A stretch of DNA of 64,000 nt, taken from Pseudomonas sp. JUb42. GTDB lineage: Bacteria; Pseudomonadota; Gammaproteobacteria; Pseudomonadales; Pseudomonadaceae. The position numbers and the translations under genes were made by a program. Below the pieces are notes generated by a model. That model was not told the origin of the DNA and searched no databases. It saw nothing but the letters and a program-made list of their open reading frames with translations. Location of the stretch: NCBI RefSeq assembly GCF_024807945.1, contig NZ_JANUFD010000018.1:1-64000 (forward strand). The letters are read 5' to 3'. Positions 40,980-48,909 of the stretch are shown piece by piece. Position 1 is the stretch's first letter. Each line of letters opens with the position of its first letter.

Positions 40980-41177
40980 CTATAGCGAAATGACTGAGTG
41001 CAGATCATCTGCGCCCAGGCTTTCCTCGGGCTGCGCGGCGCTATCGTCAGGTGTTCTTGCAATACAGGCTTGCTCGAATTCGCGCAGGGTCGCGTCATCA
41101 ATCGCTCCGACGTCCCGCAGCGCCCGGGCGGACTCGTATACGGATTGCAGTACGTGGCTTTTGAATTTTTCACTCAT
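40980..41177 (-). CDS. Small protein resembling the N-terminus of an XRE-type regulator, HTH missing
   Basis: A 65-aa ORF with a GGAGATCACTC ribosome site. MSEKFKSHVLQSVYESARALRDVGAIDDATLREFEQACI closely recalls the N-terminal helix region of HigA/YiaG-like XRE regulators (about 95-100 aa), which continue into an HTH. Here the HTH is absent and the protein instead ends in an acidic tail, EESLGADDLHSVISL. It may be a truncated antitoxin, a dominant partner, or a free-standing domain. No toxin gene is next to it. Confidence 0.55.
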   Translation of the reverse strand: MSEKFKSHVLQSVYESARALRDVGAIDDATLREFEQACIARTPDDSAAQPEESLGADDLHSVISL

Positions 41178-41473
41178 GAGTGATCTCCAAAAAATTTACC
41201 CATCTACATTTCTCTGATCTCGTGCAAGGCAGTAAGAGCCACCCGGCGGCGTTCCTGACACACCGCATCAACCCTGCTCGCCAACCACTTGGCTCCTGCC
41301 GCACCGCGTCGAGCCGTGCCGTCCATCAACCGCATATTTTAAACCGCCGCGAAGCTCAATCAGGCATACCCTAATACCTAAAGGTTATTTATTTCCTTCC
41401 CGTTAGATCATTTAGCCTGCACCTCTTACCTGATCTTTCGACATAGCCGATAAAAAAACCAAGGAACGCCTGC

Positions 41474-42475
41474 ATGCACGCCCATCCATTATTGCTGTTG
41501 CTCAAGCGCTGGACCCGCCCTCTGATCACTGCGACCCTGCTTTCGGGCGCCTTGGCCAGCGCGACTCAAGTGCAGGCGGCGGATCCGGCCGAAGTCCATC
41601 TGGACTACGCCTATTACTCCCCCACCAGCCTGGTGCTCAAGCACTTTGGCTGGCTGGAACAGGCCCTGCCCCAGACCAAGGTCAGCTGGGTATTGAGCCA
41701 GGGCAGTAATCGCTCACTGGAATACCTCAACAGTTCCAGTATCGACTTCGCTTCGACCGCCGGGCTTGCGGCCGTGCTGAGCCGTGCCAACGGCAGCCCG
41801 ATCAAGACGGTGTATATCGCCAGCCGCCCGGAATGGACCGCGCTTGCCGTCGCCAAGGACTCGCCGATCAAGACAGTGGCCGACCTCAAGGGCAAGAAAA
41901 TTGCCGCCACCAAAGGCACTGATCCTTACCTCTTCACCCTGCGCGCCCTGCAACAGGCCGGTTTGACCAAAGATGACGTCGAACTGGTGCACCTGCAGCA
42001 TCCTGATGGTCGCGTCGCGCTGGAGAAAGGCGATGTCGACGCCTGGGCCGGGCTCGACCCGCACCTGGCCGCCAGTCAGGTGCAGGCCGGTTCGCGCCTG
42101 CTGTACCGCAATGTCGATTTCAACAGCTATGGCGTGCTGAGCGTTACCGACGCCTATGCCAAGGCCCAGCCACACACCATCGAGACCGTGCTCAAGGCCT
42201 ACGAGAAAGCCCGAGCGTGGGCACGCCAGAACCCGGACGAGTTGGCCAAACTGCTCGCCACTGAATCGGGCCTGCCCCTGGAAGTGGCCAAGTTGCAATT
42301 GTCGCGCACCGATTTCAGCAATGCTCAACCGGGCGCCGAACACATTGCCGCACTGAAAGCTGCCGCGCCGATTCTCGTGTCCGAGGGGCTGGTGCGCAAA
42401 GGCGTGGACGTCAACCAGGTGGTTGATCAGTTGATCGATCCGCAGTTCAGCGCTGCCGTTATCGGGAAAAACTGA
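41474..42475 (+). CDS. ABC transporter substrate-binding protein (sulfonate/nitrate/taurine type)
   Basis: Periplasmic receptor (333 aa) of the SsuA/TauA/NrtA class. The signal peptide ends about TQVQAA. The mature protein reads EVHLDYAYYSPTSLVLKHFGWLEQAL, then SIDFASTAGLAAVLSRANG and LKGKKIAATKGTDP, as in SsuA-like receptors. The ligand may be an aliphatic sulfonate. It leads a three-gene operon with the permease (5 bp gap) and ATPase. The leader (41178-41473) holds an imperfect AATACCT-AA-AGGTTATT palindrome at 41372-41388. Confidence 0.88.
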   Translation: MHAHPLLLLLKRWTRPLITATLLSGALASATQVQAADPAEVHLDYAYYSPTSLVLKHFGWLEQALPQTKVSWVLSQGSNRSLEYLNSSSIDFASTAGLAAVLSRANGSPIKTVYIASRPEWTALAVAKDSPIKTVADLKGKKIAATKGTDPYLFTLRALQQAGLTKDDVELVHLQHPDGRVALEKGDVDAWAGLDPHLAASQVQAGSRLLYRNVDFNSYGVLSVTDAYAKAQPHTIETVLKAYEKARAWARQNPDELAKLLATESGLPLEVAKLQLSRTDFSNAQPGAEHIAALKAAAPILVSEGLVRKGVDVNQVVDQLIDPQFSAAVIGKN

Positions 42476-42480
42476 AGGTC

Positions 42481-43314
42481 ATGGCCGTGCCGAGCAAATC
42501 CCTGTCCGACACCTCGCCCCGGCGACTCAGGACGCCACGCCTGCAGTGGGCTGCAAGACTGAAAGGTTGGGCATTACCCCTGCTGATCATCGCAGTCCTT
42601 GAAATCACCGCGCGGGCGGGCGTGCTGCCCACCTACCAGATGCCCGCCCCCAGCGACGTGGCGCTGACCCTGTTGGAACTGGGTCACGGCGCGCTGGGCA
42701 AACATGTGCTGGCCAGCGTGCTGCGGGTACTGGGCGGATTTGCCATCGGTGCGAGCCTGGCGCTGCTGTTCGCCGCCTGGGTCGGCCTGAGCCGGGAAGC
42801 CGAGGCCTGGCTGGAGCCGACCTTCGCCGGGCTGCGGGCCATCCCCAGCCTGGCCTGGGTGCCCCTGCTGCTGCTCTGGCTGGGTATCGACGAAACCTCC
42901 AAGATCGTGTTGATCGCCATCGGGGCGTTTTTCCCGGTGTACGTCAATGGCGTGGCGGCCATCCGTGATGTCGACCGGCGCCTGGTGGAAGTCGGCCAGA
43001 TGTACGGTTTCAGCCGACGCCGCCTGATCTGGCGAATACTCTTGCCCGCCTCGATGCCCGGCCTGTTTACCGGATTGCGCAGCGGCCTGAGCATGGCCTG
43101 GATGTTTGTCGTGGCAGCGGAACTGATCGCCGCCACCCGGGGTTTGGGTTACTTGCTCAGCGACGGCCGTGAAACGTCGCGGCCGGACATCGTCCTGGCC
43201 GCGATTATCGTCCTCGCGGTACTGGGCAAGCTCAGCGATGGCCTGCTCGCCGCGCTGGAGCGTCGCTGGCTGCACTGGCGCGACACCTTTACTGGCCAGG
43301 GAGACGACGCATGA
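42481..43314 (+). CDS. ABC transporter permease (SsuC-like)
   Basis: Inner-membrane permease (277 aa), about six hydrophobic helices. The EAA coupling loop region reads VGQMYGFSRRRLIWRILLPASMPGLFTGLRSG. It ends RRWLHWRDTFTGQGDDA. It overlaps the ATPase gene by 4 bp, indicating translational coupling. Confidence 0.9.
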   Translation: MAVPSKSLSDTSPRRLRTPRLQWAARLKGWALPLLIIAVLEITARAGVLPTYQMPAPSDVALTLLELGHGALGKHVLASVLRVLGGFAIGASLALLFAAWVGLSREAEAWLEPTFAGLRAIPSLAWVPLLLLWLGIDETSKIVLIAIGAFFPVYVNGVAAIRDVDRRLVEVGQMYGFSRRRLIWRILLPASMPGLFTGLRSGLSMAWMFVVAAELIAATRGLGYLLSDGRETSRPDIVLAAIIVLAVLGKLSDGLLAALERRWLHWRDTFTGQGDDA

Positions 43315-44024
43315 GCGAGGCATTGCTGGATATACAGGTCAACCGCAAGGACTTCGGCCAGACCCGCGTACTGCAAAACGTCAAGGTGCGCCTGCATCCC
43401 GGTGAAGTGGTCAGCCTGCTGGGCCCCAGCGGCTGCGGCAAAAGCACGCTGTTGCGGATCATCGCCGGGCTTGAACAGGACTACAGCGGCGAACTGCAGC
43501 AGAGCACCGATCAGGTGGCGTTCGTCTTTCAGGAACCGCGCTTGATGCCCTGGCTGAGCGTGGCGCGCAACGTCGGCTTTCATGATGACACGGCATTCGA
43601 TGCGGCCTGGGTCGCCCAGTTACTCGACGAAGTCGGCTTGGGCGGCTTTGCCCAGGCCCTGCCCAAGCAATTGTCCGGCGGCATGGCCCAGCGCGTGGCG
43701 ATTGCCCGTGGCTTGTATTCGCGCCCTCGTGTGCTGCTGCTCGATGAGCCTTTCAGTGCGGTGGACGCCTTTACCCGCATGAAGCTGCAAGACCTGTTGC
43801 TCGACCTGGCAAAGCGGCATGACATCGCCCTGCTGATGGTCACCCACGATATCGACGAGGCGCTGTACCTGAGCGATCGCGTGTTGATCATGGGCAATCG
43901 CCCCAGCCATGTGCGCCTGGAACTGGCGGTGGAGCTTGCCCATCCCCGTGATCGCCGGGACCCGCTGCTGGCAACCCTGAAGGCAGAGTCCCTGACCGAA
44001 TTGCATCAGGCCCAGGTGTTCTGA
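43311..44024 (+). CDS. ABC transporter ATP-binding protein (SsuB-like)
   Basis: A 237-aa ATPase. Walker A GPSGCGKST, Q-loop VFQEPRLMPWL, signature LSGGMAQRVAIARGL, Walker B VLLLDEPFSAVD, H-loop VTHDIDEAL. The LMPWL after the Q-loop is typical of nitrate/sulfonate importers. It is the last gene of the operon starting at 41474. Confidence 0.93.
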   Translation: MSEALLDIQVNRKDFGQTRVLQNVKVRLHPGEVVSLLGPSGCGKSTLLRIIAGLEQDYSGELQQSTDQVAFVFQEPRLMPWLSVARNVGFHDDTAFDAAWVAQLLDEVGLGGFAQALPKQLSGGMAQRVAIARGLYSRPRVLLLDEPFSAVDAFTRMKLQDLLLDLAKRHDIALLMVTHDIDEALYLSDRVLIMGNRPSHVRLELAVELAHPRDRRDPLLATLKAESLTELHQAQVF

Positions 44025-44141
44025 ATCTGACGCCGACCGGCCACACAACTGGCAATACTTGTCAGGCGTTAAACCGCCCTGCTGTAGGACTCTTCTGAAG
44101 TTTTTGGCTATGCTGCGCAACCTCTTGAAGATGCCTGAAGA

Positions 44142-44330
44142 GGCGACTAATTTGCCGCCTGTCGCTGACTGCAGCGACGGGGTTTAGTCGCCCTTCTTGC
44201 AAAGTAGCTCTCCAATGCATCGCCGATCTGGCGATCTATGGTGGCTGTGTATGGGGCGCCTTCGGGCGCGCCGTGTCCTTTGCAACGGTCGACTAACCCG
44301 TGCACAGCCGCCACCCTTTGTTTAGTCGCG
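44142..44330. repeat. Inverted-repeat leader upstream of a DUF3077/6124-like gene
   Basis: Four copies of a GTTTAGTCGC/GCGACTAA motif: GGCGACTAA (44142-44150), GGTTTAGTCGCC (44181-44192), GTCGACTAACCC (44288-44299) and GTTTAGTCGCG (44320-44330). Inside the second and third lie TTGCAAAG (about 44197) and CTTTGCAA (about 44278), also inverted, so about 110 bases can fold into one long hairpin. The intervening part holds GGCGCC-TTCG-GGCGCG. No gene is seen in 44025-44364. Confidence 0.55.
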
Positions 44331-44364
44331 AAGTGTGAGGGCCCGAACTTGCAAAGGAATCTTT

Positions 44365-44592
44365 ATGAACACACCGATACCCAATCTCTTCATCCTCAAC
44401 CCCGATATCCCCACCGAAGAACTGCTGATATTCGCCAGCGAATACCTCGACAGCACCGCCGCCATCGTCTACGAAACCGCCGACAATATTTCCTCCGAGT
44501 ACCGGCCCCTGGCCCGGGCGGCGGTGCAGCAGATGCATGTGTTACGGACGATGTTCGATGCGGTGGCGGTGAGGGTGCAGGGGCAACAATAA
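44365..44592 (+). CDS. Small protein, DUF3077/DUF6124-like
   Basis: A 75-aa protein starting MNTPIPNLFILNPDIPTEELLIFASEYLDSTAAIVYE. The acidic, helical pattern resembles DUF3077/DUF6124 proteins that are abundant in Pseudomonas. AAAGGAATCTTT precedes the ATG at 44365. It stands alone behind a repeat-rich leader. The function of the family is unknown; my assignment is from the pattern only. Confidence 0.65.
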   Translation: MNTPIPNLFILNPDIPTEELLIFASEYLDSTAAIVYETADNISSEYRPLARAAVQQMHVLRTMFDAVAVRVQGQQ

Positions 44593-44660
44593 GTCGATCT
44601 ATAGCCTTCGCGGCGGTGCGGCAATCCGACAAGCCACGCTCCAACGGTTACGCGTAATCC

Positions 44661-44687
44661 TGTGGGAGCGTGGCTTGCCCGCGAAAA
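44661..44687. repeat. Single REP half, GGGAGCGTGGCTTGCC type
   Basis: TGTGGGAGCGTGGCTTGCCCGCG lacks an inverted partner after it; an imperfect echo (GCCTTCGCGG) lies about 60 bases upstream. Confidence 0.55.
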
Positions 44688-44748
44688 GGCCGGTATATCC
44701 GACACCTTTGTTGGGCATTGCATACCGTTTCGCAACCTGCGGCAGCGC

Positions 44749-45459
44749 CTACAGGCCCTCGTCACCCAGCCAATTCTGGAGCAATTCCAGGGTCCGCTCA
44801 GGATGCTCCAGCGGCGGCAAATGCCCGCATTGCGCAATCACCACCAGAGTCGAGCCGGCAATGCTGCGGTGCATCAGTTCGGACTCTTCCCGCGGCGTCA
44901 CCCCATCCTCGGCCCCGACCACGATCAGGGTCGACACCTTCACTTGCTGCAGCACCGGCATATAGTCCGGGCGGTCGATAATGGCTTGCTGCTGACGGAT
45001 GAAACCGTCCTTGCCGATGGTCTCGGCCATATCCAGAACGGTCTGTGCGGCAGGCGTGCCCAGGCTGCGGGCGTGCATCAGGCGGGGCAGCAGTTGCGGG
45101 GTTACGCCCTTGAATTTGCCCAGCTCGGCCAGGTTAAGCATGCCCCGTCTCACCTTGGCGCGAGCCTCGCTATCGGGCCGGGCCATGGTGTCGAACAGCG
45201 CCAGTTTGAGCACCCGCTGCGGCGCCAGACGAAGGATTTCCATGGCGACATAACCGCCCATGGACAACGCCGCCAGGGCGAATTGCTCAGGTGCCTGATC
45301 GAGAACCCGACGGGCCATGGCTTCGAGGCTGAGGTCCTGGGTCAGGTCCGGGATCAATACCGGCCGCGAGGCTGCCAGGGCCGGTTGCTGGTGCTGCCAG
45401 AGGCGATGATCATTGAGCAGACCTGGGAGCAGGACGAGGGGAATGGGATTGGCGGGCAA
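44749..45459 (-). CDS. Alpha/beta hydrolase
   Basis: A 236-aa alpha/beta-hydrolase-fold protein. Oxyanion region VLLPGLLNDHRLW, nucleophile elbow ALSMGGYVAMEI, acid strand TLIVVGAEDGVTPREE, and catalytic His in IAQCGHLPPLEHPE. I choose the TTG at 45459 because GGAG lies 8 bases upstream and the protein begins at the first beta strand. An ATG at 45549 is in frame but lies in a REP and encodes REP residues. Substrate unknown. Confidence 0.82.
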   Translation of the reverse strand: MPANPIPLVLLPGLLNDHRLWQHQQPALAASRPVLIPDLTQDLSLEAMARRVLDQAPEQFALAALSMGGYVAMEILRLAPQRVLKLALFDTMARPDSEARAKVRRGMLNLAELGKFKGVTPQLLPRLMHARSLGTPAAQTVLDMAETIGKDGFIRQQQAIIDRPDYMPVLQQVKVSTLIVVGAEDGVTPREESELMHRSIAGSTLVVIAQCGHLPPLEHPERTLELLQNWLGDEGL

Positions 45460-45533
45460 AGCGGGGGCTCCAAAGAGAAGGGGTTTCAGCGTAGGGGCGG
45501 TTTTATGCAGGCCACTGCATTCGAGCGAATTAT

Positions 45534-45622
45534 GTGGGAGCGAATTCATTCGCGAAAGCGGTGTGAAGGCGCTACCTGTGCGTTGAATGTCCCGGCCTCT
45601 TCGCGAATGAATTCGCTCCCAC
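45534..45622. repeat. REP pair, GGGAGCGAATTC type
   Basis: GTGGGAGCGAATTCATTCGCG and CGCGAATGAATTCGCTCCCAC with about 45 bases between. It supplies a false upstream ATG to the hydrolase gene. Confidence 0.85.
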
Positions 45623-45672
45623 GATATTTCTTACACAGGTTCGCAACCACAGGTCTTCCAGTTGGGTCCGGT

Positions 45673-46293
45673 TCAGCCACCCGCCTTAAGCCGCTCGGAA
45701 ATCTTCACCAGTTCAGCCAGGGAGTCGGCGTTCATCTTGCGCATCAGCGCGCCGCGCCGCACTTTCACCGTGACCTCGCTGACCTCCAGCCGCGCCGCCA
45801 CCTGCTTGTTGAGCAGGCCGGTCACCACCAGGTCCATGACCTGGCGCTCGCCTTCGGTGAGGCTGGCGTGGCGCCTGAGCAGTTCACTGTGCACCGAAGC
45901 AGTTGCCCGGCGTTCACGGTCTCGCTCCAGCCCCTGATGGATGGCGTCGAGCAGGTCCTGTTCGCGGAACGGCTTGGTCAGGAACTCCAGGGCCCCGGCT
46001 TTCATGGCCCGCACCGACATGGGGATATCGCCATGGGCGGTGATGAAGATCACCGGCAAAAGAATGCCGTCGCTGGCCATGCGGTCGATAAAATCCAGGC
46101 CGCTCATGCCCGGCATGCGCACATCGAGTATCAGGCAGCCCGGCGCATCCGCCCGCTCGGCCGTGAGGAACGCCTGGACCGAGGCGAACAGCCGGGCATT
46201 CAGGCCGATGGACGCCAGCAGGTCCTCCAGCGAGGCACGGATCGAGGCATCGTCATCGACGACATAGACAATGGATTCTGCGTCGGCGGTCAT
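45673..46293 (-). CDS. FixJ-like response regulator
   Basis: A 206-aa two-domain regulator. The receiver has YVVDDDASIR, the phosphoacceptor Asp in CLILDVRMPGMSGLDF, and the K of FLTKPF. A LuxR-type HTH follows (LTEGERQVMDLVVTGLLNKQVAARLEVSEVTVKVRR). It overlaps the kinase gene by 4 bp, so the two form a cognate pair. Confidence 0.92.
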   Translation of the reverse strand: MTADAESIVYVVDDDASIRASLEDLLASIGLNARLFASVQAFLTAERADAPGCLILDVRMPGMSGLDFIDRMASDGILLPVIFITAHGDIPMSVRAMKAGALEFLTKPFREQDLLDAIHQGLERDRERRATASVHSELLRRHASLTEGERQVMDLVVTGLLNKQVAARLEVSEVTVKVRRGALMRKMNADSLAELVKISERLKAGG

Positions 46294-47357
46294 GTTGGCT
46301 CCATGGCATTGCCAGGCAGAGTGAAGTGAAAAATCGCCCCGCCGCCGGGGTTGGCGCTGGCCCAGATACGGCCGCCATGGGCTTCGATGATCGAGCGACT
46401 GACCGCCAGGCCAATGCCCATGCCCTCGGCCTTGGTGGTGTAGAAGGCTTCGAACAGGCGCTCGGCAGATTCTGTATCGAGGCCGATGCCCGTGTCGCAG
46501 ACCGCGAAGCCAAGTTGCCCGGACGGTTGCTGATCGACACGAATTTCCAGCTCACGACGCTCATCCCTGGCCGCATTGATGGCTTCGCTGGCGTTGAGGA
46601 TCAGGTTCAGCAGCACCTGCTGGACCTGTACACGGTCGGCCAGCAACGGCGGCAGCCCCTCGGGGATCTGCAGGTTGAGCTGCACCCGCTGTTGCTCCAG
46701 CTCGCTGTGCACAAGAGCCAGAATACCGGTAATGGTATCGGCGACGTTCAGCCATTCCTTGTGCGGCGGCGCACGTTTGGCCAGGGCGCGGACCCGGGCG
46801 ATCACTTCGCTGGCGCGGTGGGCGTCGCTGATGATGCGCTCCACCGCCTGACGCGCCTTGGGCAGATTGGCCGGTTCTCCTGCCAGCCAGCGCAGGCAGG
46901 CATTGCCGCTGGTAGCAATGGCCGCCAGCGGCTGATTCACTTCGTGGGCAATCGAGGCCGTCAGTTCGCCGAGCATATTGACCCGGCCGATCTGCGCCAG
47001 ATGCGCCCGCGCCTCATGCTCTGCGCGCGTGGCCATGGCCATGCGCAGGCTCAGGTAGGTGGCGGCGATGATCGCTGCCAGGCTGATCAGGCAATTGATC
47101 AGGCCCGAACCGTGGTCGCCGGATTTGGTGGCCAGGAAACTGATGACCGTCAGGATCAGGCACAGCACGGCAATCCGCGCTACGCCCTTGGGCGACAGGA
47201 AGCTCATGGCCAACAGGACGACGGCGACATGAAATACCCCCACCGCGATCTCCATATCAGTCAGGGTATCGACCACGGCAATGCCGAACGCCAGCGCCAG
47301 CAACGCGCTCAAGCGCAATGCCCCACGCGCCCTGCTGTAGTTTTCCTTCTCGCCCAT
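46290..47357 (-). CDS. Membrane sensor histidine kinase (FixL-like pair)
   Basis: A 355-aa kinase with about four to five N-terminal hydrophobic segments (residues about 12-115) as an intramembrane sensor. H-box ASIAHEVNQPLAAIATSG, N-box LLNLILNASEAINAA, and G boxes VCDTGIGLD and GMGIGLAVSRSII follow. The HEVNQPLAAI type is the FixL/DctB class. No PAS domain is seen. The ATG at 47357 begins MGEKENYSRA; an in-frame ATG at 47426 lies in REP sequence and is unlikely. The downstream regulator is co-translated. Confidence 0.9.
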   Translation of the reverse strand: MGEKENYSRARGALRLSALLALAFGIAVVDTLTDMEIAVGVFHVAVVLLAMSFLSPKGVARIAVLCLILTVISFLATKSGDHGSGLINCLISLAAIIAATYLSLRMAMATRAEHEARAHLAQIGRVNMLGELTASIAHEVNQPLAAIATSGNACLRWLAGEPANLPKARQAVERIISDAHRASEVIARVRALAKRAPPHKEWLNVADTITGILALVHSELEQQRVQLNLQIPEGLPPLLADRVQVQQVLLNLILNASEAINAARDERRELEIRVDQQPSGQLGFAVCDTGIGLDTESAERLFEAFYTTKAEGMGIGLAVSRSIIEAHGGRIWASANPGGGAIFHFTLPGNAMEPT

Positions 47358-47397
47358 GGCGCAGATTCTCTCGATGATGCGGAATGTGAAAGCTATT

Positions 47398-47540
47398 GGG
47401 AGCGAATTCTGTGGGAGCGAATTCATTCGCGAAGACGGATTTGCAGCGATACATTTTTATTAGAGTACTGGCCTTTTTTCGCGAATGAATCCGCTCCCAC
47501 AAATTCACTGCCACAAATCCGCTGTCACAGACTCGCTCCC
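47398..47540. repeat. REP cluster with extra half units
   Basis: A GGGAGCGAATTC fragment (47398-47409) abuts a full pair (47411-47500), followed by two more right-arm fragments (GCTGTCACAG and GACTCGCTCCCACAA, to about 47540). The pattern suggests local re-duplication of REP arms. Confidence 0.7.
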
Positions 47541-47580
47541 ACAATATCAAGTCCAGGCACTTGCCACATATGTCATCACG

Positions 47581-48885
47581 TCAGGAGGGATTATCCAGGC
47601 TGAACAAATCCGTCACTTCATCATAGGCAAACAGTTCGGCATAGCGGCCCCACTGGGTCACCACGTCCAGGGTCTGGGCGGCATCGTTTTCCGACATGGA
47701 GTCTTCCAGTTCATCGCGAAAACGCCGGGCCGGGGCGCTGCGGCTGGAGCGGTCGTCGAGGACGCGGCGCACATGTGCCACCAGCGGTACGAAGTTCATC
47801 AACTGCTGGGCGAACAGTTGTTTGCGTTCATCAACGTCGGATAACGCATAGCGTTCGGCGGCCGGGAGCAGACGGATGTCGCCGCCCTTGAGCTCGGCCA
47901 GACGCAGCAGTTGCAGCACTTCAGCAATCGGGAACAGCTCGTCGGCAGTGTAGTGCAGCTCGCTGGCCAGCTCCGGCAGGTCGGCCTTGCCACCGTAGGC
48001 CGGGGCATGAATGGCTTCGATCAGCCCGGCCAGGGTGTTAGTCGACACCTGAGGCAGGACCATGCCCAGGCCGGTACCGGGAAACGCGCCCGGACGCGTG
48101 ACGCCGACCGCATCGTCGCCGGTCATCTTCACGTAGATTTCTTCCACCAGCGCACGGAATGCCGGGTCGTGACGGTTGCGCGGCTGCGGCAGATCGACTT
48201 TGATCTCGCTGATCACCCGGCCGGGATTGGCCGAGAACAGCATGATGCGGTCGCACATCAGCACCGCTTCGGCGATGTTGTGGGTGACCATCAGGATCGA
48301 TTTGATCGGCATGCGCCCTTCGCCCCACAGATCGAGCAAATCGGTACGCAGGGTTTCTGCGGTCAACACGTCCAGGGCGGAGAACGGCTCGTCCATCAGC
48401 AGCACGTCCGGGTCCACCACCAGGGCGCGGGCCAGGCCCACCCGCTGGCGCATGCCGCCGGATAACTCCTTGGGATAGGCGCTTTCAAAGCCGTCGAGGC
48501 CGATAAGGTCGATGGCCGCCAACGCGCGCTTGCGACGAATCTCGGCGGGCACATTGCGCGCCTCCAGGCCGATTTCGACGTTCTCCAGCACAGTCAGCCA
48601 CGGAAACAGGGCGAAGCTCTGGAACACCATGCTGACATGGCTGGGTAGGCCGTCCGCGCCAGGCGGGAAGTCCACCACGCCACTGGTGGGCTGGACCAGC
48701 CCGGCAATGGAGCGCAACAGCGTCGACTTACCGGAACCGGAACGCCCCAGCAGGCCGACGATTTCGTTGTCGTAAAGGCTCAGGCCGACGTTATCCAGCA
48801 CCAGGCGTTCACTGCCGCCGGGTGTGCCATAGACATGCTGGACCTGACGGACATCGACCAGGCAACGTTTTTCGAGAGTGATCAT
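47581..48885 (-). CDS. ABC transporter ATPase with C-terminal AAA-associated domain
   Basis: A 434-aa ATPase of the nitrate/sulfonate/bicarbonate class. Walker A GRSGSGKSTLL, Q-loop VFQSFALFPWL, signature LSGGMRQRVGLARAL, Walker B VLLMDEPFSALDVLT, H-loop VTHNIAEAV. After about residue 265 comes a 165-residue AAA-associated C-terminal region (LAGLIEAI...ELFPIAEVLQLLRLAELKGGDIRLLPA), as found in ATPases that pair with double-length permeases. The ATG at 48885 has TTGAGGACAGTAGCC before it. It is downstream of the permease (24 bp). Confidence 0.9.
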   Translation of the reverse strand: MITLEKRCLVDVRQVQHVYGTPGGSERLVLDNVGLSLYDNEIVGLLGRSGSGKSTLLRSIAGLVQPTSGVVDFPPGADGLPSHVSMVFQSFALFPWLTVLENVEIGLEARNVPAEIRRKRALAAIDLIGLDGFESAYPKELSGGMRQRVGLARALVVDPDVLLMDEPFSALDVLTAETLRTDLLDLWGEGRMPIKSILMVTHNIAEAVLMCDRIMLFSANPGRVISEIKVDLPQPRNRHDPAFRALVEEIYVKMTGDDAVGVTRPGAFPGTGLGMVLPQVSTNTLAGLIEAIHAPAYGGKADLPELASELHYTADELFPIAEVLQLLRLAELKGGDIRLLPAAERYALSDVDERKQLFAQQLMNFVPLVAHVRRVLDDRSSRSAPARRFRDELEDSMSENDAAQTLDVVTQWGRYAELFAYDEVTDLFSLDNPS

Positions 48886-48909
48886 GGCTACTGTCCTCAA
48901 TAAAGACGT

